Both the position numbers and the translations under genes were made by a program. Shown here one piece after another: positions 1-9,470 of a stretch of 56,353 nt of DNA. The first letter of the stretch is position 1, and each line of letters begins with the position of its first letter. The DNA comes from Geosiphon pyriformis (taxonomy: Eukaryota; Glomeromycota; Glomeromycetes; Archaeosporales; Geosiphonaceae): assembly GCA_016748015.1 (NCBI GenBank), contig JAAOMT010000503.1:152972-209324 (forward strand), given 5' to 3'. Under the pieces are notes generated by a model. That model saw nothing but the letters and a program-made list of their open reading frames with translations, ran no database searches and was not told where the DNA came from.

Positions 1-61
1 TGCAGTGGGTGTAAATTGATTGGTAATACTCTAGAGTTGTTGCGTCTGGTGTGGTCACCAC
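1..61 (-). pseudogene. Start of the Ty3-a gag frame (fragment, GTG at the expected start)
   Basis: The frame starts with GTG at 61, 45 nt after the LTR, and stays open for 20 codons to the window edge. In Ty3-c and Ty3-d the conserved gag frame also begins with GTG 60-62 nt after the LTR, with A at -3 and G at +4 and no ATG between LTR and GTG. The fragment is too short to show a domain; it is called gag from position alone. It may be intact beyond the window. Confidence 0.4.
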
Positions 62-94
62 TTTGAATTTGTTTTTGCTGTGTTATTTCCGTGG

Positions 95-104
95 GAGAGC
101 ACCA
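95..104 (-). promoter_or_regulatory. Primer-binding site of Ty3-a
   Basis: On the minus strand TGGTGCTCTC begins two bases after the CA end of the LTR. TGG pairs with the CCA end of a tRNA, so this should prime minus-strand DNA synthesis. Ty3-c has the same ten bases, and Ty3-d shares the first eight and then reads CC. The tRNA was not identified. Confidence 0.7.
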
Positions 105-106
105 AA

Positions 107-1085
107 TGTTACCGGAGGTTTTTGGTCTCTTTTCTTAAATGTTGTTGATGCTTGTTTGCTGTGAATTCACGTTTTCTGGATGTAGTTGAACCTCCAGTAA
201 CTGAATTTATCTTCAAATTATCTCCTATAATTTGAACTGCTGGGCTTATAAGTGGAATGGCCAATTCCTTGCCAGTTGCTTTATGTAGTTACATTGTAGT
301 AAACGTCAACTCTTTCCCAGGAATTGCTCATCTGGAAGCTCACTAAAAATGTGTAGTTACTTTACTGTGAAAGTCAACTCTTCTACAGGGATCTCGTCTG
401 TAGGCTACCCTAATGGTTGTAATAAGAAAAGAAAATAAAATAAAAGAAATGTAAAAGAAATAGAATTCTGTCAAGGGAAACATTTTCTATCCAGGCCTGG
501 AGTTACTAACAGTTTACTGAAATTGGTAGTTAATCAATTTCGAAATGTTAGTTGGGTTTTGGGGATTTTCCAAGTACAATAATTAAAGAATTTGGTTTTT
601 TAAATTATTTGATATTTATTTCTTTTTGTGTGTAGAAGAATGGTTTTTAAGAGATAAATCTAAGGTAAGATACATTTTCTCGAAGAAAGAAGCTCTTCTT
701 TTATACAACTTGTCATAACACTATTCTATGAACTTGAACTTTGCTATTTTCTAAAATTTCACTGAACTAAAGATATATTTTGGCAAATAACAAGTTATTT
801 CAGCAAACTATTAGATATTTCGGTGAACTATCAATTATTTTGGCGAATTTCTACAAATTTTGGCAAACTTCTGAATGTTACATAGTTCGGGGTATTACAT
901 GATTGATCATCGCAATTAAGTTACATTTGCGTTGTGTACAATTTGGGTTATTAATTAAATGATAATTTCGGACATTTTTGCTAATGTAATAAGTGATCAT
1001 TTGAAATGATAATATATGCTAATTAATGATAGGAATTATAAGATAATTTCATGCTAAATAATATCTCTAATTTCGTCTGGTAACA
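107..1085 (-). repeat. 5' LTR of Ty3-a (subfamily LTR-1)
   Basis: The LTR has terminal inverted repeats (TGTTACCAGA at its 5' end, TCYGGTAACA at its 3' end) and aligns over its whole length, in opposite orientation, with the LTRs at 1731-2685 and 4333-5345. It contains the subfamily array of short units built on TTCGCCGAAATT (about 775-890), a TATA-like TATAAAAG (about 698-705) and a conserved block containing CCAGGCCTGG (about 492-501). It is about 979 bp long. Confidence 0.85.
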
Positions 1086-1090
1086 ATACC

Positions 1091-3499
1091 AACATCAACA
1101 CCAACAAAACACCAACAAACTTAACAACAAAACAAACAACAAGATTAACAACAATGAATCCAGAAAACTACAACAACATTAAAAACTATTTGGAGACTCT
1201 CACCATGCCAGAAAATTGGTTTCCAAGTGAAAAACATCGATTACAACACCAATCCAAACAATATTTTATACATCATAACAAAATATATTACAAAAATTGT
1301 AAAAACCCAAACCAACCACTCAGATTAGTACAGGAAAATGAAAAAGAAACAATTCTATACAACATGCATACAGATCCTTCTTCAGCATACTTGGAAAGAG
1401 ATAAAACAATTCAAAAAACTCTTGAACATTATTTTTGGTCTCACATGCAAAAAGACATTCGACAATATATAGAATCTTGTGATAATTGTCAAAGAAGAGG
1501 AGGAACTTGTCCCACAGAACCTTTAAATCCAATCAAAGTTGGACAATCTTTTGACAGAGTTGGAATTGATTTAGTCGGACCATTACCTATCACAACCCAA
1601 GGAAATTGTTATATTGTAGTTGCAGTGGATTATCTTACCAAATGGCCTGAAGCTAGAGCCATCCAAAAAGCAGATGCAAAATCAGTAGTAAATTTCATCT
1701 ATGAAGACATTATCTGTAGACATAGATGCTATTACCAGACAAAATTAGAGATATTGTTTAGCATGAAATTACCCTTATAAATCTTATCATTAATTAGCAT
1801 ATATTATTGTTTCAAATTATTACTTATTACATTAGCAAAATGTCTGAAATTATTATTTAATTAATAACTCAATTTGTACATAACACAAATGTAATCTAAG
1901 TGCAATAATCAATCATGCAATACCCTGAAATATGTAACATTCAAAAATTTGCTGAAATTTGTAGGAATTTGCCGAAATAATTAATAGTTCACCGAAATAT
2001 CTAATAGTTCGCAGAAATAACTTGTAATTCGCCGAAATGTATCTTTAGTTCAGTGAAATTGTAGAAAAGAGCAAGTTCAAGTTGTATAAAAGAAGAGCTT
2101 CTTTCTTTGAGAAAATGTATCTTACTTTAGATTTATCACTTAGAACCATTCTTACACACACAAAAAGAAAAAAATATCAAATAATTCGAAAAAAACCAAA
2201 TTCTTTAATTATTGTACTTGGAAAATCCTCAAAACCCAACTAATGTTTTGAAATTGATTAGCTACCAATTTCAGTAAACTATTAGTGACTCCAGGCCTGG
2301 ATAGAAAACGTTTTCTTTGATAAAATCCTATTTCTTTTACATTTCTTTTATTTTTCTTTTCTTTTCTTATTATAAGCATTAAAGTAGCTTACAGACGAGA
2401 TTCCTGTAGAAGAGTTGACTTTTACAGCAAAGTAACTACATATTTTTAGTGAGCTTCCAGATGAGCAATTCCTGGGAAAGAGTTGATGTTTTCTACAATG
2501 TAACTACATAAAGTAACTGGCAAGAAATTGGCCATTCCACTTATAAGCCCAGCAGTTCAAATTATAGGAGATAATTTGAAGATAAATTCAGTTATCGGAG
2601 GTTCAAACACTTTCCATAGTCGTGAATTAACAGCATTACAACAAACATACAAGAGCTAAGAAGAGACCAAAAACCTCTGGTAACAATGCTCAATTGAACT
2701 CTTATCTGATTAAGAAACACATTTTGTGAACAACTTGATACAAGAAATTTGTGAACAGTTCAATGTCAAAAGACTTCTATCATCACCTTATTACTCTCAA
2801 ACAAATGGACTTGTAGAACGTTTCAACAGAACATTGTGTGAATCTCTAGCCAAAGTCTCAACAAACTTTGAGCAGAAATAGGATATCTTTATTTCATCAG
2901 TGTTACTAGCATACAGAATGCTAAAACAAGATACTATGAAACACACACCATTTGATTTTATTTATAGAAGAACAGCAACATTACCAATTAATTTCACAGT
3001 GGAAACATACCCAGTGCAACTAATTAATAAAAAAAACTTTCAAAAAACACTCCAAAAAAGAGCCTACACTCTTCTTAGTACACTGGAAGAAAAAAGAAAA
3101 ATAACAGCAACTCATATTGAACATTTCCAAGCTCAACAAAAAGAAAGACATGACAACAAATTACCATCTATTACCAACAAATTTAAAGTTAGAAATAAAG
3201 TTTTCTTACACAGAACTAAGGCCGAAAAACAATGGAGTGAGAAATTTGAAAACAAATGGGATGGACCATTTTATATTCACAAAATTCTAGACAATGAATC
3301 ATACAAGTTAAGACTTGATGATAAAATACTAGCAAAAGTTGCACATGGAAACAGATTGAAACACTATCATTCCAAAAACAATCCTGAACCATTAATTCCA
3401 CAAATTGGTACACATTTCTTTTTAATTAATCTTAAAAATATTCCCCGAAATTTAGAACCAATAATTATAATAAAACAACAACCAAACTTGAACACTTAA
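1091..3499 (+). pseudogene. Ty3-b integrase (3' part of Pol), split by a solo LTR
   Basis: The integrase inserts retrotransposon cDNA into the genome. The upstream half (to about 1730) has the zinc-binding region ending CDNCQRR, the first catalytic Asp in GIDLVGPLPI and the DYLTKWPEA block. The downstream half (from 2691) has the second catalytic segment, the third catalytic residue in NGLVERFNR, and a C-terminal WDGPF/Y module near 3259-3280. The frame is open from 1091; ATG 1154 is only the first Met of this stretch, not a proven start, because the element's Pol is one long frame. A solo LTR plus duplication (960 bp, 320 codons) splits it without changing frame. After that there is one nonsense codon near LLSD (TAA where the relatives have CAA) and another at 2879-2881. 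It is dead, but the family is clear. Confidence 0.88.
1731..2685 (+). repeat. Solo LTR (subfamily LTR-1) inserted in the Ty3-b integrase
   Basis: It aligns end to end with the LTR at 4333-5345 and, inverted, with 107-1085. Its right end is TCTGGTAACA; its left end reads (T)ATTACCAGAC instead of TGTTACCAGA. ATGCT flanks it on both sides (1726-1730 and 2686-2690), as expected for a 4-5 bp target duplication of a Ty3-type integrase. No internal region is present, so it probably arose by LTR-LTR recombination after insertion. It lies in the same orientation as its host element. The CCAGGCCTGG block and the TTCGCCGAAATT-type array (about 1930-2050) are recognisable. Confidence 0.88.
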
Positions 3500-3644
3500 A
3501 TTTTACAATAATTTTCTAATAAAAACACAAAGACAAAAATAGTAAATAAATTACAAAAACACCCAAACCCAAAAACAAATAAAAACTCCATATTCCAAAA
3601 ATAATTTTCTTTATTCTCTCTTTTCATAATTAGTCAATTTTATT

Positions 3645-4352
3645 ATGATTATTCTCCGAAATATTCAACAAATATCCCAAAAATTAATGTTAGTCTTAAA
3701 AACACTTCCTGACTTATCCATAATGATTAATGGAAGTCAAATTAATTACATTCAGAAAGAAATCACAGCTCCAGTAGCAAATCATTCACAGAACTATCCC
3801 TCCTATAGAAGAAAAACAAGAAGTCACTCTGAAAATAGGTTACCAAGACTTTTGAAGCAAGCACTAAAAGAAAATCTTTTAATTGCCCCTATTGACATTC
3901 CACCAAATGCTACAATGCAACAAAAACTTCTACTACTTTTCAATGAACAGAACAATGAACACACCCTTATCTATAAATACTTTCACATTGGAAAGACACT
4001 TTATGAACAAAAAATGGAACTTGAAGCAACAAATCTCACTCCTGAAGCTATACAAAAACAAATCCACAATGAATTCAAAACAGCAGCTGGACCAACAAAC
4101 ACTTGCTACAAACTTAGAGCAGCTTTTAGACTCTATGATTTGTTTAATACTTGTGAAAATGTTTTACAAAATCCAATACTGCAACCAATGAAAGTCCAAT
4201 ACATTGGCAAACTCACAGAACTGAAATTTCAACAATTTTCAGACCAGATTACTTCAATTATTTTGGATCACTATCTCAATATTACAGATAGTACTTGGAT
4301 TTTGATGGAGCTCAGTCTTGAAAAGGAGATTATGTTACTAGTAGAATTTTAG
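3645..4352 (+). CDS. Third ORF of Ty3-b (post-integrase, unknown function)
   Basis: This 235-codon frame is open without stops. It starts about 145 nt after the Pol stop and fills the space to the polypurine tract. I do not recognise its function. The same product, more decayed, follows integrase in Ty3-c and Ty3-d. Shared features are an N-terminal block of the type I..ISQKL...L......MI, a middle block with IYKYFHIGKTL, and a block YK..A..LY..F..C.NVL followed by IG and an HYLN-type segment. It looks helical and polar, with no signal peptide or membrane span, so it is probably not an envelope. The open frame runs six codons into the LTR, but the relatives end at DF..AQY-stop just before the polypurine tract. 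The matching stop here is TGA at 4319-4321 in a shifted frame, so a small indel near 4295 is likely. Confidence 0.65.
   Translation: MIILRNIQQISQKLMLVLKTLPDLSIMINGSQINYIQKEITAPVANHSQNYPSYRRKTRSHSENRLPRLLKQALKENLLIAPIDIPPNATMQQKLLLLFNEQNNEHTLIYKYFHIGKTLYEQKMELEATNLTPEAIQKQIHNEFKTAAGPTNTCYKLRAAFRLYDLFNTCENVLQNPILQPMKVQYIGKLTELKFQQFSDQITSIILDHYLNITDSTWILMELSLEKEIMLLVEF
4321..4332 (+). promoter_or_regulatory. Polypurine tract of Ty3-b
   Basis: AAAAGGAGATTA lies directly before the 3' LTR start (TGTTAC at 4333). It is the expected primer site for plus-strand DNA synthesis and matches AAAAAAGAGGAGATAA in Ty3-c and AAAAAAGGAGAAGATAA in Ty3-d. Confidence 0.7.
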
Positions 4353-5345
4353 CTATTAATTAGCATGAAATTACCCTTATAATTCCTATAATTAATTAGT
4401 ATATTAATATCATTTCAAATTATTATTTATTATTTAATCAATTATCACATATTACGATTCAATTAAAATAATCTAATTAGTATAACAGAAAGTAAGATGA
4501 TCAAATTACACAATACTCTGAACTTTGTAACATTATAAAATTCGCCAAAATTTACAGAAATTTGCTGAAATTTATAAGAAATTTGCTGAAATTTACAGAT
4601 ATTCGCTGAAATTATAAATAGTTCATCCAAATTAATTAATAGTTCAGTGAAATAACTTGTAGTTCATCAAAATGTATCTTTAGTTCGCCGAAATTTGAGC
4701 AAAGAGAAAAAGTGCAAGTTTATAGACTAGTACTACAACAAGTTGTATAAAAGAAAAGCTTTTCACTTCAAGAAAATGTATCTTACTTTAGATTTATCAC
4801 TTAGAATCATTTCTACACACACAAAAAGAAATAAAATATCAAATAATTTGAAAAACCAATTTCTTTAAATATTGTACTTGGAAAATCCCCAAAAACCTAA
4901 CTAACATTTTGAAATTGATTAGCTACCAATTTCAGTAAACTGTTAGTGACTCCAGGCCTGGATAGAAAACGTTTTTCTTAACAGAATTCTATTCTTTTAT
5001 ATTTCTTTTATTTTTTTTCTTTTTTCTTATTATAATCATTAGGGTAGTCTACAAACAAGATTCCTGTAGAAGAGTTGACTTTTACAGCAAAGTAACTACA
5101 CATTTTTAGTGAGCTTCCAGACAAGCAATTCCTAGGAAAGAGTTGACATTTACTACAACATAACTACACAAAGCAACTGGCACAGAATTGGCCATTCCAC
5201 TTATAAGTCCAGCAGTTCAAATTATAGGAGATAATTTGAAGATAAATTTAGTTATTGGAGGTTCAACTATTTCTAGAAAATGTGAATTTGCAACCAACAG
5301 ACATTTACAACATTCAAGAAAAGAGACCAAAAATCTCTGGTAACA
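4333..5345 (+). repeat. 3' LTR of Ty3-b (subfamily LTR-1)
   Basis: The LTR starts TGTTACTAG after the polypurine tract and ends TCTGGTAACA. It holds the array of near-palindromic units (about 4535-4695), a TATA box TATAAAAG at 4745-4752, the CCAGGCCTGG block near 4954 and a shared 3' half that ends in GAGACCAAAAATCTCTGGTAACA-type sequence. It is about 1013 bp long. Confidence 0.88.
4535..4695 (+). repeat. U3 array of near-palindromic units, LTR-1 type
   Basis: Roughly eight to nine imperfect units of 14-22 bp built on ATTYGCYGAAATTTA (AAATT..GC..AAATTT is nearly self-complementary). It ends about 50 bp before the TATA box at 4745. The other two LTR subfamilies in this window have arrays of unrelated sequence at the same place. 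Confidence 0.6.
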
Positions 5346-6562
5346 TTGGCCACTTTGAATTCATAATATTTAGATTTGTGGTAACTCTTCTTGACACTTG
5401 AAATGTGATGCAAAATAACATTAACCCAAACTCTATTACTAATCATAAGATGAACTTTGGAAGCTTCCATTTCATTAATGGTCAACCAAGTATTAACCAG
5501 ATAGTCAACTGTCAAACCCAGCTCTGAACTCAAACTTTTGACAATCTTGAACAACAGCAGTTCCAACCTGAAAAATTTTGAAGATAACTTATTTCTAGCA
5601 CAATTGAACTTGTTATACCAGAGCCGAGAAAAAATAATATTAGCAGAATCAACCACCACTTCTCTGAGAATCTCTCACATCACATCCAAGTCGCCACTGT
5701 GTTCTGCATTAAAAAACTTCTCAGCTTTCACCAAAAATCTCCTTGAAAAACACAACCTAAAACATTTCCACCCACTATCATCCACCTCCTTCAAATTGAA
5801 CTTCCAACAATCTTTATTAGTCTGTTTGCATGCATTGTTCAAGTGAACATTCAGAAGGCCCCCCAAGCCCACAGAGATGGAAACAGCACTATAATCAGTA
5901 TCAAAAAACTCAGAAATGGAACCAAAATTATGGCCAGCCACTGCTAAAATAAAACTCTTGCTAACAAAAATGTAGTCAATAACTCTATTAACACCCTTAG
6001 AGTTGTTCTATATAGGTGTACTTGCCAGAGAATGATCACCAAAAGAATTAACTAAGCTCAAATTTGAACAAAACCCAAGACTTGCACTTCTTCTAGCTCT
6101 ATCCTCATTAAAATCACCACCCAAGATGACAAAAGTACTAGAATTAACCACTCAGGCAATAAAAGAATTGATCTCTGAGGCCAGACTAAATCTAACACCA
6201 GAAAAAACACCAGCGTATAGACCGATAATTGAAACTGAAGTTCTGTCCTTGAAGAAAAAACAAACTGAGACAACACAACCAGGAATCTCCTTCACCTTTG
6301 AAACATAACATGCCAAGGAATTGTTCATAATAATAGCCACACCAACACCAAGAAAACTCTTATCCAAACCAGAAGTAAAAATCTGCACTCCATTGAACTT
6401 GTTCATGATCCAAGGCCTAATGTTACATCTCAGCTTTGTTTCTGTTATTATTGAAATCATATTCCCAGAATCCTTGTGCCAGCGCACAACATCTTCCTGT
6501 TTAGCAAGCACATTGATGCCCTGAACATTGCACATAGCTATTTTCCATATCAAACTACTCAT
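5346..6562 (-). pseudogene. LINE-A ORF2, N-terminal endonuclease part
   Basis: ORF2 encodes the LINE replicase. Its N-terminal apurinic-type endonuclease nicks target DNA to prime reverse transcription. Seen here: start ATG at 6562 (MSSLIWKIAMCNVQGIN), catalytic-Glu segment TETKL, GLYAG, GGDFNE, and VIDYIFVS. The final catalytic His segment reads FFDTDY, while LINE-D keeps NTDH at the same place, so His became Tyr. In-frame stops occur at 6150-6152 and near 6010 and 5672, and the sequence ends at the Ty3-b LTR in the linker before RT. The start overlaps the ORF1 stop as ATGA (6562-6559). Confidence 0.88.
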
Positions 6563-8429
6563 TGGGATGAAGAAAAAGACAAGGGACCTGAATCAGCATA
6601 CAAGTGATCTAATTTTACCAAAACTGAACCAACAAAAGCTTTAAGAGCCACCAGTTTAGATTTCAAACTGCCAACTTTAGTTGTCAAGACTTTTAAGCTG
6701 TTTAGACTCAAGATTGACACACTAGAGGAAGCAGATGAGGGGAGTGAAAGTACCAACTCAAGACCATCCACAATTATATCCAAAGCCAAATTTTTCTCGG
6801 CAGTAACAAAGGTAGCTGAAACTTTAGAGGAAGGAGATAGAGCTTGTGGCACCAATTCCATGTTGCTGAGCTTACACACAATACCAGAAACTTGGTCAGT
6901 CAACAGCTTCAACGATTGTTCCAAAAAAGCCAAGTGAGCATCCAAAGATGAGTTGTCAACCAAAGCAAAAGAAAGACCATCATTTAAACCTGAGATGCCA
7001 GAAGAAGGAGAACCAAAGCCAGAAGTAAAGTGAAAACTATCAGAAGAACCAACAAGTGAGACTACCTGGGCCCAAAATTTGCCATCAAAGGCAGTGAGGC
7101 GAGATATCAAAACACTTTTTTTCTCATACAAATTCACCAACTAAAGACGATGTTTATCAGATGTAACTTTTTTAAATAGCTTTGAAGACTTAGAAATGGA
7201 CACAGTAAGTACATCACATTCTAAAGCAGAATGTCCAAACTTCCCACATTTCTTATACCAAACCAGATCCAATTTTGTCCAAGAAAGTTTTATCTCATTA
7301 AAGACAGGCTCTGTAAGAAAGGCAGATTCTAGATTATTATTAGAGGCAAAACTGACTATCACACAGCAAATCCTATTACCATTTTCTATGAATTTGTTTA
7401 TGATGCATGTTTTCCTACCAGCCTTTTTTAAAAGATTGCCCAAATATGAGCAGTTGTTCTCACAGGTAGAGTAAACAGAAGTGCTCTGAACCGATCCTTA
7501 GATGCCCAAGTCTCACAATCCCCTACTGCTTTGGCTACATGCACAGAATTTTTACCAATCAGAAATGACTACTTTGAGGCCAACAAATCAGCTTAGTCTA
7601 TTTCAGCAAACTCCACCACAGTCTTTTGCCACATTTCAATTAATTGAATTCTGATCAACTTAATTTCCCCAAATTCAGATACTATGGTGATGATCATATC
7701 TTTAGGCGTATTCATGGGAATTTCCTTGATTATCACAGCCTGATCTGATCTCATTCCTTGTTTTTTAAGATTATTGTTTACATCAATCCCTTTTTCTCTG
7801 GCCAATGATGTGGCCATTTCCATGCTTTCTTCAGAAGTAAATGTTGATCAGATAATCTCTTCAAATTTTGAGGGGGTAGTGGCCCCTCTAAAACCATTGA
7901 CTGTTGAAAAATTTTTTCTAATTAACTAAGTCTTTGCCATTGCCAATTTATCTTCTATAGCTGAGAGATTAATATCCAAAGCAAATGACTTTTTAATTGA
8001 CACTTCCATAGAAGTCTTGATAATTTTAGGGTCAATCCACTTTTTTTCTAGAGAGATAGACAAGTAAGAAGGGAGCACCACTTCTTTATCATCCATATAA
8101 AAGTTGGGAGAGCCAAGTAGAAAACCAAAGCCAGCACCAGTGTTGACTCGCTTTGCCTTGAGTGTAGTAACAGCTGAGCCCAAAAGAGACTCACCATTCA
8201 CTTTAGACATGCTAACATCCTCATCCTCACCAGATAGACTCTTCACATCAAAATAAACACTGCCACTAGATCCAGATTTGCTCAAAAATATATCCCTTTC
8301 ATCACCAGAGTATTTTATATTGTTAAGAACAACTTTTTTCTTCTGAGAAAAAAAGCCACCAGCAGAACCGTGAAAAGCACCCTTAGGAGCCTTCTTCTTA
8401 AGTGTGGTGCTACTAGCAGTAGCCTTCAT
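6559..8429 (-). pseudogene. LINE-A ORF1 (RRM plus zinc-knuckle RNA-binding protein)
   Basis: ORF1 proteins coat LINE RNA. Order: a Lys/Ser/Gly-rich N-terminus; a single-RRM-like block (VIIKEIPMN, then IVSEFGEIKLIRIQL and a WQKTVVEFAE strand, about 7760-7600); a second block around LLKKAGRKTCIINK; a zinc knuckle at about 7262-7228 (YKKCGKFGHSALEC); and a Ser/Leu-rich helical tail. The first knuckle Cys is Tyr here. Two in-frame stops (TAG at 7926-7928 and TAA at 7141-7143) and a disturbed region near 7830-7850 break it. The first in-frame ATG is 8429; a GTG two codons upstream (8435) aligns with the ATG of LINE-C ORF1, so the ancestral start may be 8435. Confidence 0.82.
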
Positions 8430-8526
8430 ATCCACGAAAAATGGGTTATTATTAGGTGAAAAAATATTGATATAGATTAAAAAAAACAAAAAACTTTTTT
8501 TTTTTTCAGAAAATGCACTTTTTCAG

Positions 8527-9410
8527 TATTACTCATAGAAAAAACAGATATAGAAAAATAATAGACCAATAGAAAAACAGTATGTAGCATGTGAACACAT
8601 TGCTTAGCAATGTAGAGCAATGATAAAAATCACAGCACATTGCTTAGCAATGTGGAGCAATGTCAGAAAACATGGCACATTGCTCAATAATATGAAGCAA
8701 TATTAGAAAATAAGAGCACATTGCTCAACAATGTGGAGCAATATTAGAAAATGAAAGCACATCACTCAACAATATGAGCATTGCTCAAGAAATTATAGCA
8801 CATTGCTCAGGAATATGAGCGATCTCATAGAACATCAATTATGTATATATAGTGATAGCATTAAAAGTAGAAAGAACAGAATTCATTAGTTAAAAACCTT
8901 TCACATTACAAATATCAATAAATAATTATTTACTATCTCAATTCACTCTCCACTATTAACACTACATATTAATAGTAATTGATACTTAATCACACTAGAA
9001 CAATAGCTCTTGATCATGGCTATTGATGGGATATTAACTTGCAATTGCTTTCATTTATTTCTTTATTTTTCTTTTATTTTTTTTGTTTTAGTATTTCTTT
9101 GGTTTTACTAAAAATTAATTAAAGATTAAGTGCTGTCATAGTAACTGGTAAAAAACCCATAAAACAAGGGTAAAACACTTATAGATTTGAGAATAGCTTA
9201 CCAAGAAGATTATTAGCCACCACACTGAGAAAGAAATTTGACAAAACTGTGATTTTGGGAAGCTATAGATAAAATCATCAATTAAAATCTCTGTCTATTA
9301 TACAAAGAACTCTACAACAAAACTTTCAGATATCAACATCTGAGTATCAACCAAGCACCAAGTTACGGATTTGTTATTTGACCTGAGATCCCAAATAATT
9401 ATCTGTAACA
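8527..9410 (+). repeat. 5' LTR of Ty3-c (subfamily LTR-2)
   Basis: It aligns with 17772-18624. It starts TATTACTCAT, where the 3' LTR has TGTTACTCAT, and ends ATCTGTAACA. It contains the CATTGCT-AGCAATG array (8595-8825), a TATA box TATATATAG at 8844-8852, and an R-U5 half shared with the Ty3-d LTR (for example CACCAAGTTACGGATTTG near the end). It is about 884 bp long. Confidence 0.9.
8595..8825 (+). repeat. Tandem palindromic array in the Ty3-c 5' LTR
   Basis: Six units of about 37-41 bp. Each begins with an imperfect palindrome of the type CACATTGCTCAGCAATGTG, then GAGCAATRTTAGAAAAT. The array ends about 20 bp before the TATA box. The 3' LTR copy has five units. Confidence 0.85.
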
Positions 9411-9412
9411 TT

Positions 9413-9422
9413 TGGTGCTCTC
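9413..9422 (+). promoter_or_regulatory. Primer-binding site of Ty3-c
   Basis: TGGTGCTCTC starts two bases after the LTR end (9410). It is identical to the Ty3-a site and shares eight bases with the Ty3-d site. Confidence 0.75.
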
Positions 9423-9470
9423 TGTAAGATATAATCCTACAGAGAACCAGCACCAACAAATAAATCAACA

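Larger units (their letters stand above)
1..1085 (-). mobile_element. Ty3-a: 5' end of a minus-strand Ty3-type LTR retrotransposon, truncated by the window edge
   Basis: Read on the minus strand this is a 5' LTR (1085 down to 107), two T residues, a tRNA primer-binding site, a short leader and the first 20 codons of a gag-like frame that leaves the window at base 1. The layout after the LTR matches the two complete elements further right: CA end, TT, TGGTGCTC. The bases on its right, 1086-1090 (ATACC), are the expected target duplication, but the partner copy lies outside the window. It sits inside the internal region of Ty3-b, so it is the younger of the two. The rest of gag-pol cannot be judged. 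Confidence 0.8.
1086..5345 (+). mobile_element. Ty3-b: 3' half of a plus-strand Ty3-type element
   Basis: The order is integrase (interrupted), third ORF, polypurine tract and 3' LTR. The left side stops where the Ty3-a LTR begins, so gag, protease and RT should lie left of the window if Ty3-a simply inserted here. On the right the LTR ends at 5345 and LINE-A endonuclease-RT linker sequence starts at once, so Ty3-b inserted into LINE-A. Bases 5346-5350 (TTGGC) are the candidate target duplication; the other copy is out of view. Its LTR is of the same subfamily as Ty3-a and the solo LTR. Confidence 0.8.

Noticed and set aside
3645-4352. Third ORF as an envelope gene
   Set aside because: The position fits, but I see no signal peptide, membrane segment or Cys pattern of a fusion protein.
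8595-8825. Palindromic repeats spaced like a CRISPR array
   Set aside because: Units are imperfect, the spaces between them are also repeated, no cas genes are present, and the array sits inside an LTR of a eukaryotic element.
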